NCBI GenBank assembly: GCA_964537035.1
Contig: CAZIAK010000003.1
Location: 62,001 to 126,000, forward strand
Direction of reading: 5' to 3'
Length of the DNA: 64,000 nucleotides
Origin: CAZIAK01 sp964537035
GTDB lineage: Bacteria; Planctomycetota; B15-G4
In this document: piece after piece, positions 34,221-42,608 of the stretch
How the letters are laid out: each line of letters begins with the position of its first letter
How positions within the stretch are numbered: position 1 is the stretch's first letter
The notes under the pieces: model-generated
The model's input: the letters and a program-made list of their open reading frames with translations, nothing else
Told to the model about the DNA's origin: nothing
The model's database searches: none
Position numbers and translations under genes: made by a program

Positions 34221-36437
34221 TTGCCCACTCTTCGACTCCTCGCCGTCCTGGGCGGCTTGCTCCTGGCAGGCACGGTCTGGTGGGTCGCGTCTGCGGAGAA
34301 TCCTGGCGGGGCCGGGAGCAGCTCGCCGGCGACGGAGAGCCTCCCCACCGCCCCCCTCACTTCGGCCGAGCCCAGCACCGAGGAACCGACTCTGCTGGCG
34401 GCACCTGTGGCGGAGCCCATGCAGCTCTCGCCGTCCGCCGCCCCCGAGCCCCTGGGCTGCACCGTGGTCATCCGGGCCCAGCAGCGCAACGCCAGCGGCA
34501 GGGGCGCCCAGCCGCTGGCCACCCAGCTCGAGTTCGGCGTCTCGCCCTCGCGCAAGGACCTGGGCGAGCCCCTGCAGCTCATCGAGACTGGCGCCGACGG
34601 CCAAGCTGTCGTGGAGCTGCCCTGGCAGCTCGTGGCAGCGCCCGCCGACGGCAAGCCCCCGTGGCTCTGGGTCCGATCCCAGGGGACGGGCCTGCTGAAT
34701 CGGGTCGCGAGCAGGAGAGCGCCGACAGAGCCTGGTGAGAGCGCCGTCCTCTCCGTCTCCATTCAACCCGGCGTCGTGGTCGAAGGCCGCCTCCTGGGCC
34801 CGAACGGCGAGCCCACTGCGGGCCGGGTCGACTGGTGGAGCTTCGACGATCAAGGCGTCACGAGCGGCTACGTCGGCAAGGCCGGAGCCGACGGGCTCTT
34901 CAGCGGTGAGCTGATTCGAGAAGGCACCCATGGACTGCTGGCCCAAGGCCAGGCGGCCCAAGACGCTTTCCTGGTGAGTGCCATCAACGACGCGGCCCTT
35001 CAGCTGGGCACCGGCTTCTCCAAACTCTTCGAGGTGCGCTTCGACGAGGCGGTCCCGTTCATCGAGGTCCAGGTCTTTGGCCCAGGCGTCCTCCGCGGCC
35101 GAATCGTCGACGCGGCAGGCGCGCCAGCTGCGGGCATCTCGCTCCTGGCCGTGGTGGCAGCGCTCGACAACGAGGCCAGCGACACGGCCATCCCCTACTC
35201 GCGGACCAGAGACATCGACCGGGAGGGCCGAGGCCAGGCACGTGTCTACATGGTCACCGACAACGACGGCGCCTTCGAAGCACGGGGACTGCGGGACGAT
35301 CTGTTCAACGTTCGTGCAGCCGATGACCAGCTCAGCACCTCTGGCTTCCCCCGGCTGCTCACGCCTCAGCCCGTGCCCAGCCACGGCGAGCCGTTGGAGT
35401 TTCAACTCAGCCGCCCCCACCTGGCGATTCATGTCACCCAGGCCGATGGCTCGCCCCCCCCGGAGAGATTCCGCGCCCTTCGCATGCAACGGAGCCACTC
35501 GGATATCGACGAATGGCCCGACACGCCGGGCCTGCTGGTCACCCTGGGTTGGGAGGACGTTCCTGTGGGCGACAGGATCGGCGGGTATCTGAAAGCACGG
35601 GCCACGGGCCCCGGTGAGTTCACCGTCGAGTTGGACGACGATGTCAGCGTGGTCGTCGGAGTGCTCGGCGGCGACCTGCCCTGGCGACCGCAGCGAGTGG
35701 ACGTGCCCCCGGGCGCCGGGCGGGTCGACGTGGATCTGGTCATGCCAGAGCCAGCCATCCCCGGCACTCTCGTGCTCGATGTGGTCGACTCTGCAGGTGA
35801 GCCGGTGGTGAGGCAGCTGCGCGTGCGTGTGTCTGATACGACCAGTGGCGTGACTCTCGTGGACAAGCCCTTCGACTTCCCCCACACAGGTGACTGGCCC
35901 CTGCGCCTGTCCCTGCCGGAGGGCGAGTACGACCTGCTCGTCGAGGGGCACCCGTGGTTTGACACGCGCCACGGATCCCTGATGAGACGGCGCGTCCACG
36001 GGAAGCACGAGCAGCCGCTGTTGATCACCCCGGCTCAGGAACTCCGCGTCACGGCCTCCGTCAGCGACGGCGCACGGCTCTCCTTGAGCGCGCATGGCCT
36101 GCCCACGGCGGCGGACCGCCAGGGCGTTCGGGACTGGGACCCAAGAGAGGACACGGTCGAGTACGTTGAGTATTGGGCCCGATACGTCGAGGTACACCTT
36201 GAGCGGGAGGGGCGTTGGCCCGAACGAGTGGAGTTCCCCAAGTACACGGAGGACGGCACGCCGGCAGTGCGCGGCCGTCTGATCTCAGGCATCGGCCTGG
36301 GCTCCGAGGGCGTCTCCGAGATGTTGAGCCCCGGCGAGTACACGCTGGTGGCCACCACTCAAGGCGGGCGCACGCTGCGGCGAGACGTTCTGCTCATCGC
36401 CGGGCAGACCCTGACCGTGACCCTACGCTTCGACTGA
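34221..36437 (+). CDS. Large secreted or anchored protein with carboxypeptidase-regulatory-like domains
   Basis: 738 residues from a TTG start at 34221, chosen because AGGGAG (34208-34213) is seven bases upstream and the next residues form a signal peptide or anchor (PTLRLLAVLGGLLLAGTVWW). A Ser/Pro/Thr-rich linker follows to ~residue 75. Several segments (GVVVEGRLLGPNGEPTAGRV, GVLRGRIVDAAGAPAAGISL, TLVLDVVDSAGEPVVRQLRV) are the beta-strand/turn motif of CarboxypepD_reg-like (CNA-B-type) domains. No catalytic motif is evident. Proteins of this kind are common in Planctomycetota, with unknown roles. It is transcribed away from tRNA-Asp. Confidence 0.75.
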   Translation: MPTLRLLAVLGGLLLAGTVWWVASAENPGGAGSSSPATESLPTAPLTSAEPSTEEPTLLAAPVAEPMQLSPSAAPEPLGCTVVIRAQQRNASGRGAQPLATQLEFGVSPSRKDLGEPLQLIETGADGQAVVELPWQLVAAPADGKPPWLWVRSQGTGLLNRVASRRAPTEPGESAVLSVSIQPGVVVEGRLLGPNGEPTAGRVDWWSFDDQGVTSGYVGKAGADGLFSGELIREGTHGLLAQGQAAQDAFLVSAINDAALQLGTGFSKLFEVRFDEAVPFIEVQVFGPGVLRGRIVDAAGAPAAGISLLAVVAALDNEASDTAIPYSRTRDIDREGRGQARVYMVTDNDGAFEARGLRDDLFNVRAADDQLSTSGFPRLLTPQPVPSHGEPLEFQLSRPHLAIHVTQADGSPPPERFRALRMQRSHSDIDEWPDTPGLLVTLGWEDVPVGDRIGGYLKARATGPGEFTVELDDDVSVVVGVLGGDLPWRPQRVDVPPGAGRVDVDLVMPEPAIPGTLVLDVVDSAGEPVVRQLRVRVSDTTSGVTLVDKPFDFPHTGDWPLRLSLPEGEYDLLVEGHPWFDTRHGSLMRRRVHGKHEQPLLITPAQELRVTASVSDGARLSLSAHGLPTAADRQGVRDWDPREDTVEYVEYWARYVEVHLEREGRWPERVEFPKYTEDGTPAVRGRLISGIGLGSEGVSEMLSPGEYTLVATTQGGRTLRRDVLLIAGQTLTVTLRFD

Positions 36438-36477
36438 AGACTGACGGCCGCGCCCCCTCCGCGCTAGAATCGCCGCC

Positions 36478-37002
36478 ATGACCAAACGACGCATTGCCGT
36501 GATCTCCACCGGAGGCACGATCGAGAAGACCTACGACGAGTTTCAGGGCGTGCTGGAGAACCAGCTCAGCGTGCTCGACGTCATGCTGGCCTCGCTGCAG
36601 CTCGAAGGGGCTGACCTGGTGCGCGTCCCGCTGATGAACAAGGACTCGCTGGAGATGTCCGACGCCGACCACACCCTGATCGCGGAGACCGCAGGCAGCA
36701 TGGCGGCGGCCCACGACGGCGTGCTCATCGTGCATGGCACGGACACCCTGGCGGTGACCGGTGAGAAGGTGGTCGAGCTGCTGGGCACCCCCCGAGTGCC
36801 CATCGTGTTGACCGGCGCCATGCGGCCGTATGTCTTGCGCAACACCGACGCGCTACAGAACCTGACCGAGGCCCTGGTGGCCGCCCAGTTTCTCGCCCCG
36901 GGCGTGTGGGCCGTGATGCACAACCAGGTGCTGCGTTTCCCGGGCGTGACGAAAGACCGCCAGCGGGGGACGTTTCGCGCTGCCCACCAAGCAGAGGCCT
37001 GA
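36478..37002 (+). CDS. Short asparaginase-like domain protein
   Basis: 174 residues covering only the N-terminal domain of type I/II asparaginases (full enzymes ~330). Motifs: ISTGGTIEKTYDE with the first catalytic Thr, VLIVHGTDTLAVTG with the second Thr/Asp pair, and VLTGAMRPYVLRNTDALQNL. The C-terminal helper domain is absent by design, as in a family of stand-alone asparaginase-domain proteins of ~160-180 residues; no frameshift is seen. It may hydrolyse Asn or another amide, or may have lost activity. Cytoplasmic. The start follows the upstream gene by about 40 bp in the same direction, so cotranscription is possible. Confidence 0.85.
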   Translation: MTKRRIAVISTGGTIEKTYDEFQGVLENQLSVLDVMLASLQLEGADLVRVPLMNKDSLEMSDADHTLIAETAGSMAAAHDGVLIVHGTDTLAVTGEKVVELLGTPRVPIVLTGAMRPYVLRNTDALQNLTEALVAAQFLAPGVWAVMHNQVLRFPGVTKDRQRGTFRAAHQAEA

Positions 37003-37066
37003 GGTCGCTGGCCACGTGACCTCCCGCAAGGACCTGGGCGCGCCCCTGAGCCCGCGCCCCTGAGCC

Positions 37067-37384
37067 ATGCTCCGCCCCGTCCTCCACATCGTGCTGCACG
37101 TCGTCGTGCCTGGCCTGGTGGCTCGCCTCGGCTGGCCGAAGCAGACCGCTCGCGCGTGGGGCCTGATGGTGGCCACCATGGTCATCGACCTCGACCACTT
37201 GCTGGCCGATCCCCTGTACGACGCGGGGCGCTGCAGCCTGGGCTTTCACCCCTTGCACAGCTGGGCAGCGCTGGGTGGCTACGTGGTGCTGGCTGCACGA
37301 CGCAAGACCCGCGTCATCGGCGCAGGGCTGCTGCTGCACCTGGCCCTCGACGGTATCGACTGCCTGTGGATGTCCTGCGAGTAG
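37067..37384 (+). CDS. DUF6122-like small membrane protein
   Basis: 105 residues with three hydrophobic segments (about 3-20, 30-48 and 66-98). The motif VIDLDHLLADPLYDAGRCSLGFHPLHSW is the conserved core of the DUF6122 family as I recall it; the His/Asp cluster DLDH...FHPLH suggests metal-dependent membrane hydrolase-like chemistry, similar in style to LexA-like YdjM proteins, but function is unproven. It follows the asparaginase-like gene by 64 bp on the same strand. Confidence 0.8.
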   Translation: MLRPVLHIVLHVVVPGLVARLGWPKQTARAWGLMVATMVIDLDHLLADPLYDAGRCSLGFHPLHSWAALGGYVVLAARRKTRVIGAGLLLHLALDGIDCLWMSCE

Positions 37385-37442
37385 GGGCGCTTCTCGGCCA
37401 CGCCCGCTGCAACCCGCGTGCTGGGTCATCGACAGCCAGCGA

Positions 37443-37458
37443 TGGCGCTCTCGCGCCA
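37443..37458. terminator. Small hairpin between convergent genes
   Basis: TGGCGC-TCTC-GCGCCA forms a six-pair stem between the DUF6122-like gene (plus) and the endonuclease gene (minus). No T-tract follows, so the assignment is tentative. Confidence 0.3.
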
Positions 37459-37493
37459 CCGCCGGGTACATCTCACTGCAAGCTCGACCCTGC

Positions 37494-40400
37494 TCAGGGG
37501 ATGAACGTCAGCCCGTCGATGTCCTCGCCGGAGTCGATGCCCAGCGCGGTGAGGTCCAGCTCCAGCGAGGCGTTGCCCGATGTGGAGCTGCCGAAGCTGC
37601 CGGCGAAGCGGCCCACGTCCTCATCGGCACCCGAGGCGCCGGACGACGACCAGCTCCCCACTGTGGAGAAGAGCATGTCCACCACATCGAAGGTGATGGC
37701 GTTCAGGTCCTCGCCGGACGACTGGGAGAAGCCCACGTCGCTGCCATCGAAGTGCAGCGCGAAGCTGCCCGCAGTCGACGAGCCCAGGGACGTCGAGGTG
37801 AACACGATCACATCTTCATCCCGAGTCTTGGCCAGGCCGGACGCGGTAGCAGAGCCCACGGTGGAGAGCGCGATGTCACCGTTGGCGAACTCGTGCAAGC
37901 CGTCGAGATCCTCTCCGTTCGAAGACAGCGAGACGTCGCTGCCGTCGAGGAAGAAGCTGAAGCTGCCTGCCGTGCTCGCACCCGAGGAGGTCACGGTGAA
38001 CAGCACCACGTCCGAGTCGTCGACCGACTCGCCGCTGGGCCCACCGAGCAGGCCCGGCACGGTGGTCGCCGCGGTGAACGACATCAGGATGTCGCCGTTG
38101 TCCCGCACATGCAGGGCGTTGATGTCGGTGCCACCGACACCCACGTCGCTGCCGTCGAAGTACAGGGCCCAGGTGTCCGTGGCCGGGTCATAGGAGACCA
38201 CGTCCTCGTCGCGGACGCTGCCCACTCCAGGGACGGTCGTCGTGCTCACGAAGGACATATAGAGCAACGATGATCCGCTCGGCGGGTCAGACACCACGAT
38301 GTAGGCGGTACGCACGAGCACGTCTGAACCGTCGGCGTTGGTGACGGTCAGGCTCACGGTGTATGTGCCCGCAGACATGTACGTGTAGGCCGGGTGCTGC
38401 GACGTGGACGTGCCCCCATCACCGAAGTCCCAGGCCCACGACGTGGGCGTGTTGGTCGAGCTGTCCGTGAAGGTCACCGTGAGCGGCGTGGTGCCGCTGG
38501 TGGGCGTACCGCTGAAGTCCGCCACGGGAGGCGTGGGCGGCGCCGACACGGTGATGTACGCGGTGCGCACCAAGGTGTCACTGCCGTCCAGATTGGTCAC
38601 CATCAGGCTCACGGTGTAGCTGCCCGCGGACGTGTAGGTGTGGCTGGGGCTCTGAGCTGCCGAACCGTTGCCATCGCCGAAGTCCCACGACCAGCTGGTG
38701 GGCGTGTTGGTGGACAGATCGGTGAAGTTCACGTTGAGCGGAGACGTGCCGCTCGTCGGCGTGCCGCTGAAGTTCGCTACTGGCGGCATGGCGGCTTGGG
38801 GCGTGGCCGAGGCCTCGCCGCTCACCGCGCTCTGGTTTCCCGCGTCGTCCTCAGCCCGCACCACGTAGAAGTACGTGGTGCCGTTGGTGACCGAGCCGTC
38901 GTTGTAGGCGCTGGCCGAGACCAGGGTGCCGTTGACAGCGGTGTAGGGTCCGCCGCTGCTGGTGGAGCGCAGCACGTCGTACCCGGCCAGGTCACCCTCG
39001 CCGTTGTCCGCCCAGTCGAGGCTCACCGAACCGTCGCCCCCCGTGGCGGCCAGGCCCGTGGGTGCGGCGGGTGCGGTCAGGTCGACGGGCGTGGCGTTCG
39101 CTTCGTTGCTCTGCGCGCTCTCGTTGCCCGTGGCGTCGCTGGCGGTGACCACGTAGTAGTAGGTCGTGCCGTTGCTCACCGCGCTGTCGTCGTAGCTACT
39201 GACCATGACCGGCGCGCCGTTGAGCACCGCGTAGGGGCCACCGGGCGAGGTCGAACGGAACACATCGTAGCCCGCCAGGTCTGGCTCCGTGTTGTCCAGC
39301 CAGTCGAGGTTCACCACCCCTTCGCCCCCGCCGGCCACCAGGCCCAAGGGTGCGATCGGCGGCGTGGTGTCTCCCCCACCACCGCCCGTGAACGTCTGAG
39401 CCGTGTTGACCGCACCGCTGGTGTCCGCACCTGCGGCCGCCCAGGTGAAGTCAGCGCTGGCGGAGCCCGTTCCCATCAGCTGCAGGGAGTAGCCTGCAGG
39501 AGTGGAGCTGGTCTCGCTCACGCCCACGCTCACAGAGGTCATGCCGTCTGCTGCGCCGCCCACCGCCACGAACGTACCTTCGTAGCTGAGGAACTCGATC
39601 ACGGCGCCGGTGTCGTCGACCAACGCCAAGCCATCGGGCGCGCCGTTCTGCATGGACGAGAAGGCGAAGGCCAGGGTGCCCGAGCCCGCCTGCTGGTCGG
39701 GCAGGCTGCCCGAGAGGTTGACAGTCTTGTAGACCGTGCCGCCGTTGCCGTTGTAGCCCAGCAGGCTCCAGCCGCTCAGGTCTGTGCCTGCGGGGCCAGC
39801 GACCTCGACGAACTCACCCACGTCGGTGCTGGCGTTGTCGTAGTGAAACTCGTTGATCCAGGGGCTGCCGCCGCCGGAGCCGCCGCCGCCCTGAGGCGTG
39901 GCAGAGACCATGGCGCTCATGGTCGACTCGTTGCTCGAGGTGTCCACGGCGGTGACCTCGTACCAGTAGGTCGTGCCGTTGGTCACCGTGCTGTCGGTGT
40001 AGAGGCTCGCGGGGACGAGGCCGCCGTTCAGCAGGGTGAACGAGCTGCCGTCCAGCGAGCGGTACACGTTGTAGCCGGCCAGGTCAGACTCGAGGTTGTC
40101 GTCCCAGTTGAGGTCGACGGAGCCATCACCACCCACGGCCGTGAGCCCGGTGGGAAACAGGGGCGGCGTGGTGTCGCCGCCACCACCGCAGGTGCCGGAG
40201 AACAGGCAGTCGACCCACGCGGGGTTGTCGATGAAGGGGTTTCTGTTGCCCTGGAAGCCGAAGACCGCGTTGTTGCGGGCGATCTCACGGGCGTCCACCG
40301 GGTCTTGCTGGTGCCAGGTGATCAGCACGGAGAGCATGCCCATGTAGGCCACGCTCTCGTTCGAGCCCGTGTTCGAGCTGTCGATCAGAGCCTCGCTGTC

Positions 40401-41105
40401 GGTGAGAATCAGGTCGGGCTCGGAGATGCCAGTGACGCCGTGGGTGCCCCCTTCGTAGCGCACATCGGCGTAGAGCAGGGCCCGGGCCACGTCGCCCCGA
40501 CGACCGATCCAGGTCTCCCAGGTGCCAGCCGCGAAACTGCCCTCGGTCCAGCTGGAGTTGCCGGGATAGGTGCCGCTGCCGCCGCCCAGGCCGTCGTTGA
40601 TGTCGGTGACCTTTTCGGTGCACGCGGCGCTGCAGTCGCGATAGGGCTTGTTGCTGCGAGACGAGTTGTAGCCGCTGTCGCATAGGAACAGCATGTGGCA
40701 GTCGGTGTAGGGCTGGTTGGTGCTGCCATCGTTCGGGAATCCGTACGATTTCGGCCAGGTGTGCTCCCGGTTGTAGAACGAGTTGCCCCCGCCCTCCTTG
40801 GCGTAGCTCGCGTTCTTGTAGACGTCCAGGATGGACCCGGCGTTGTTGGGGTCTTCGTCCGCCAGCTCCAGGATGTTCCAGGTGTCGGTGGACGTCGACG
40901 TGTAGGGGAAGCGCGTATGGTCGTCGATCACTGCATGCAACGTGGACCGCATGCCCGCCGCGGTGGAGGTATCGACCGTGTCGTAGTAGCCGGGGGGCGC
41001 CTGGGCCAGGAGTTCTCCGCTGGCTGTGCACAGCACCAGGGCTGTGACCACGACGAGCGCAAGTGCGCGGTGAATCCGGTGCAGGCTAAGGGCCGAGTAC
41101 GACAT
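37494..41105 (-). CDS. Secreted mosaic endonuclease I with FN3, lamin-tail, PKD and C-terminal repeats
   Basis: 1203 residues from ATG 41105, with GAGG upstream and a signal peptide (ALALVVVTALVLCTASGELL). Residues ~45-310 are an endonuclease I (EndA/Vvn, PF04231) domain: DTWNILELADEDP and NREHTWPKSYGFPNDG with the catalytic His, plus Cys pairs (CHMLFLC) suited to an oxidising exterior. Then come an FN3 domain, a lamin-tail domain (WINEFHYDNASTDVGEFVEV), two more FN3 domains and two PKD domains (PPVANFSGTPTSGTSPL). The last ~300 residues hold four ~55-residue repeats with FDGSDV and GEDLDGL motifs. It should cut extracellular nucleic acid, perhaps for phosphate or nutrient scavenging. Confidence 0.88.
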   Translation of the reverse strand: MSYSALSLHRIHRALALVVVTALVLCTASGELLAQAPPGYYDTVDTSTAAGMRSTLHAVIDDHTRFPYTSTSTDTWNILELADEDPNNAGSILDVYKNASYAKEGGGNSFYNREHTWPKSYGFPNDGSTNQPYTDCHMLFLCDSGYNSSRSNKPYRDCSAACTEKVTDINDGLGGGSGTYPGNSSWTEGSFAAGTWETWIGRRGDVARALLYADVRYEGGTHGVTGISEPDLILTDSEALIDSSNTGSNESVAYMGMLSVLITWHQQDPVDAREIARNNAVFGFQGNRNPFIDNPAWVDCLFSGTCGGGGDTTPPLFPTGLTAVGGDGSVDLNWDDNLESDLAGYNVYRSLDGSSFTLLNGGLVPASLYTDSTVTNGTTYWYEVTAVDTSSNESTMSAMVSATPQGGGGSGGGSPWINEFHYDNASTDVGEFVEVAGPAGTDLSGWSLLGYNGNGGTVYKTVNLSGSLPDQQAGSGTLAFAFSSMQNGAPDGLALVDDTGAVIEFLSYEGTFVAVGGAADGMTSVSVGVSETSSTPAGYSLQLMGTGSASADFTWAAAGADTSGAVNTAQTFTGGGGGDTTPPIAPLGLVAGGGEGVVNLDWLDNTEPDLAGYDVFRSTSPGGPYAVLNGAPVMVSSYDDSAVSNGTTYYYVVTASDATGNESAQSNEANATPVDLTAPAAPTGLAATGGDGSVSLDWADNGEGDLAGYDVLRSTSSGGPYTAVNGTLVSASAYNDGSVTNGTTYFYVVRAEDDAGNQSAVSGEASATPQAAMPPVANFSGTPTSGTSPLNVNFTDLSTNTPTSWSWDFGDGNGSAAQSPSHTYTSAGSYTVSLMVTNLDGSDTLVRTAYITVSAPPTPPVADFSGTPTSGTTPLTVTFTDSSTNTPTSWAWDFGDGGTSTSQHPAYTYMSAGTYTVSLTVTNADGSDVLVRTAYIVVSDPPSGSSLLYMSFVSTTTVPGVGSVRDEDVVSYDPATDTWALYFDGSDVGVGGTDINALHVRDNGDILMSFTAATTVPGLLGGPSGESVDDSDVVLFTVTSSGASTAGSFSFFLDGSDVSLSSNGEDLDGLHEFANGDIALSTVGSATASGLAKTRDEDVIVFTSTSLGSSTAGSFALHFDGSDVGFSQSSGEDLNAITFDVVDMLFSTVGSWSSSGASGADEDVGRFAGSFGSSTSGNASLELDLTALGIDSGEDIDGLTFIP

Positions 41106-41422
41106 GGGAATCCTCTGTGGGGAAGCACATCGGCGGAGCGCAGGCAGCAGACCTCTGCGACCCCAACGGGGGCGAGGCTGCACAACAAACAGAGATCCTC
41201 AGATAAGGATTCTTCAATTGCCCGGGCTACGCGAGAGTGTGGGACCGCGCGCGAAGGACGCGCTCTCGTGGCCACGAAACTCGCACGCCCGCCACCGAGA
41301 TTCCACAACCGCGAAACCCTCTTCTCAAAAAAGATGTCGACCGGACGCGTTCACTGAACTGCATATATGTTCGAACGAGCGTCGGGAAGACAGCATTTCG
41401 CCCCGCCGGCAAACAGTACTTT
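41106..41422. other. Intergenic region, lower GC, no gene seen
   Basis: About 317 bp between two minus-strand genes, visibly richer in A and T than its surroundings (for example around 41330-41375, with GCATATATG). It should contain the endonuclease promoter. No conserved frame or RNA gene was recognised. Confidence 0.4.
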
Positions 41423-42451
41423 TCAGCGGGCCTCGCCTGTCGTTGAAAGCGCGACCGCAGTCGTCTCACCTGCCACGCAGGTCACGACCTCGTGGCCTGA
41501 CCCCTGCCCCACACTCCAGCAGGACAACACCAGATCAGCCGCAGGAACATCACCCAGAGTGAAGCGGCCTTGCAGGTCCGTGGAGGTCGCAAACGGGTGC
41601 TCCAGCACGGCCAAGGAGGCCCCCGCCTCCCCTTCATGCACGGTGCAATCCAGGCTGACCAGCCCGAGAGCCCGGCCGAACATCAGCCGCTTGTCCACTC
41701 CGGGCACCAGCGCGTAAGTGAACAACACTCGACCGCTGGCGCTCACCACCTGGGCGCTGTGCAACATGTCCCCACCGCGCAGAACCACGGGCTGGAAGGC
41801 ATGGACCACGGCCAGGTCCGGCGTGAAACCTGTCCCCCCGCAGGCGATCGCCATGGGCTCTGCTGGAGGAGCGAAGCTCAGGCCCTCGAGACCGTGGGAC
41901 ACATAGACCAAAGCCCCCGCCACCGGCTGACCGTTGTCATCGATCACGACGCCTTGCAGCTCTCCGGTACGCTGCCCATCGACCGCGCTGGGGGCGGGCG
42001 CTCCACGCTCCGCGAACACGCTGGTGGTGTTCGCGGGCGCATGTGCCGACAGGCCTGTGGGCTTGGCCAGCGGCTCGGGCAACCCGGCCGCACCCCAGTA
42101 GAGATTGGCTGCCAACCAGGTGATGGCGAACTTCACGAAGGTCAGGCGCATGGTCTCGACGAACAGGGCAGCCCAGCGCCACTTCTTCTCCCAGACCAGG
42201 AAGAAGCCCACCAGCAGGGGAATGGGCGCATAGCTCCAACCGATGTTCTGGTCGGCCTCGGCCACGTCCATGGGCTCCCAGAACGGATTCAGCGCCAGGA
42301 ACATCGTGAGCACCACGGCCAGGCTGATCGCAAACGCGCCCGGCGACAGGCTGGGCAGCGGCTGGTCAGCAGACGCAGCGGTCGCATCAGTCCCCGTCAG
42401 GGATGACCCCTCACGGGGATTTGTGGGCAGTGGGGAACGTGTCTCTGGCAT
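41423..42451 (-). CDS. Membrane protein with C-terminal regulatory-like and cupredoxin-like region
   Basis: 342 residues from ATG 42451. Two or three membrane segments lie between about 35 and 130 (FAISLAVVLTMFLAL, IPLLVGFFLVWEKKW, and a segment near FVKFAITWLAANLYWG). After a linker, residues ~170-340 have a CarboxypepD-like strand (GVVIDDNGQPVAGALVYVSH). They continue with a pattern resembling methylamine-utilisation/plastocyanin-like proteins: MLHSAQVV, SLDCTVHEGEAGASLAVLEH and ATSTDLQGRFTLGDVP. The His...Cys...His spacing is reminiscent of a type 1 copper site, but Met and one His cannot be confirmed. Longer frames to 42859 lack start support. Confidence 0.6.
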   Translation of the reverse strand: MPETRSPLPTNPREGSSLTGTDATAASADQPLPSLSPGAFAISLAVVLTMFLALNPFWEPMDVAEADQNIGWSYAPIPLLVGFFLVWEKKWRWAALFVETMRLTFVKFAITWLAANLYWGAAGLPEPLAKPTGLSAHAPANTTSVFAERGAPAPSAVDGQRTGELQGVVIDDNGQPVAGALVYVSHGLEGLSFAPPAEPMAIACGGTGFTPDLAVVHAFQPVVLRGGDMLHSAQVVSASGRVLFTYALVPGVDKRLMFGRALGLVSLDCTVHEGEAGASLAVLEHPFATSTDLQGRFTLGDVPAADLVLSCWSVGQGSGHEVVTCVAGETTAVALSTTGEAR

Positions 42452-42608
42452 GGGAGCCACGAAGCGTAGCACTCCCCCACACCTGACGAGAGGCCTGTAC
42501 CATGGCGCTTTCGGTGAGAGATCAGGGCCCGCGTTCACGCCTCCGGCGCTTTCTGCCTCGCCGAGGCGTGGAGCGGACCACAAGCACGAAGAGATGAGAG
42601 ACCCCGTC

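Noticed and set aside
38394..40685. Plus-strand frame inside the nuclease gene
   Set aside because: Shadow of the FN3/PKD region; Arg/Val/Gly-rich without domains.
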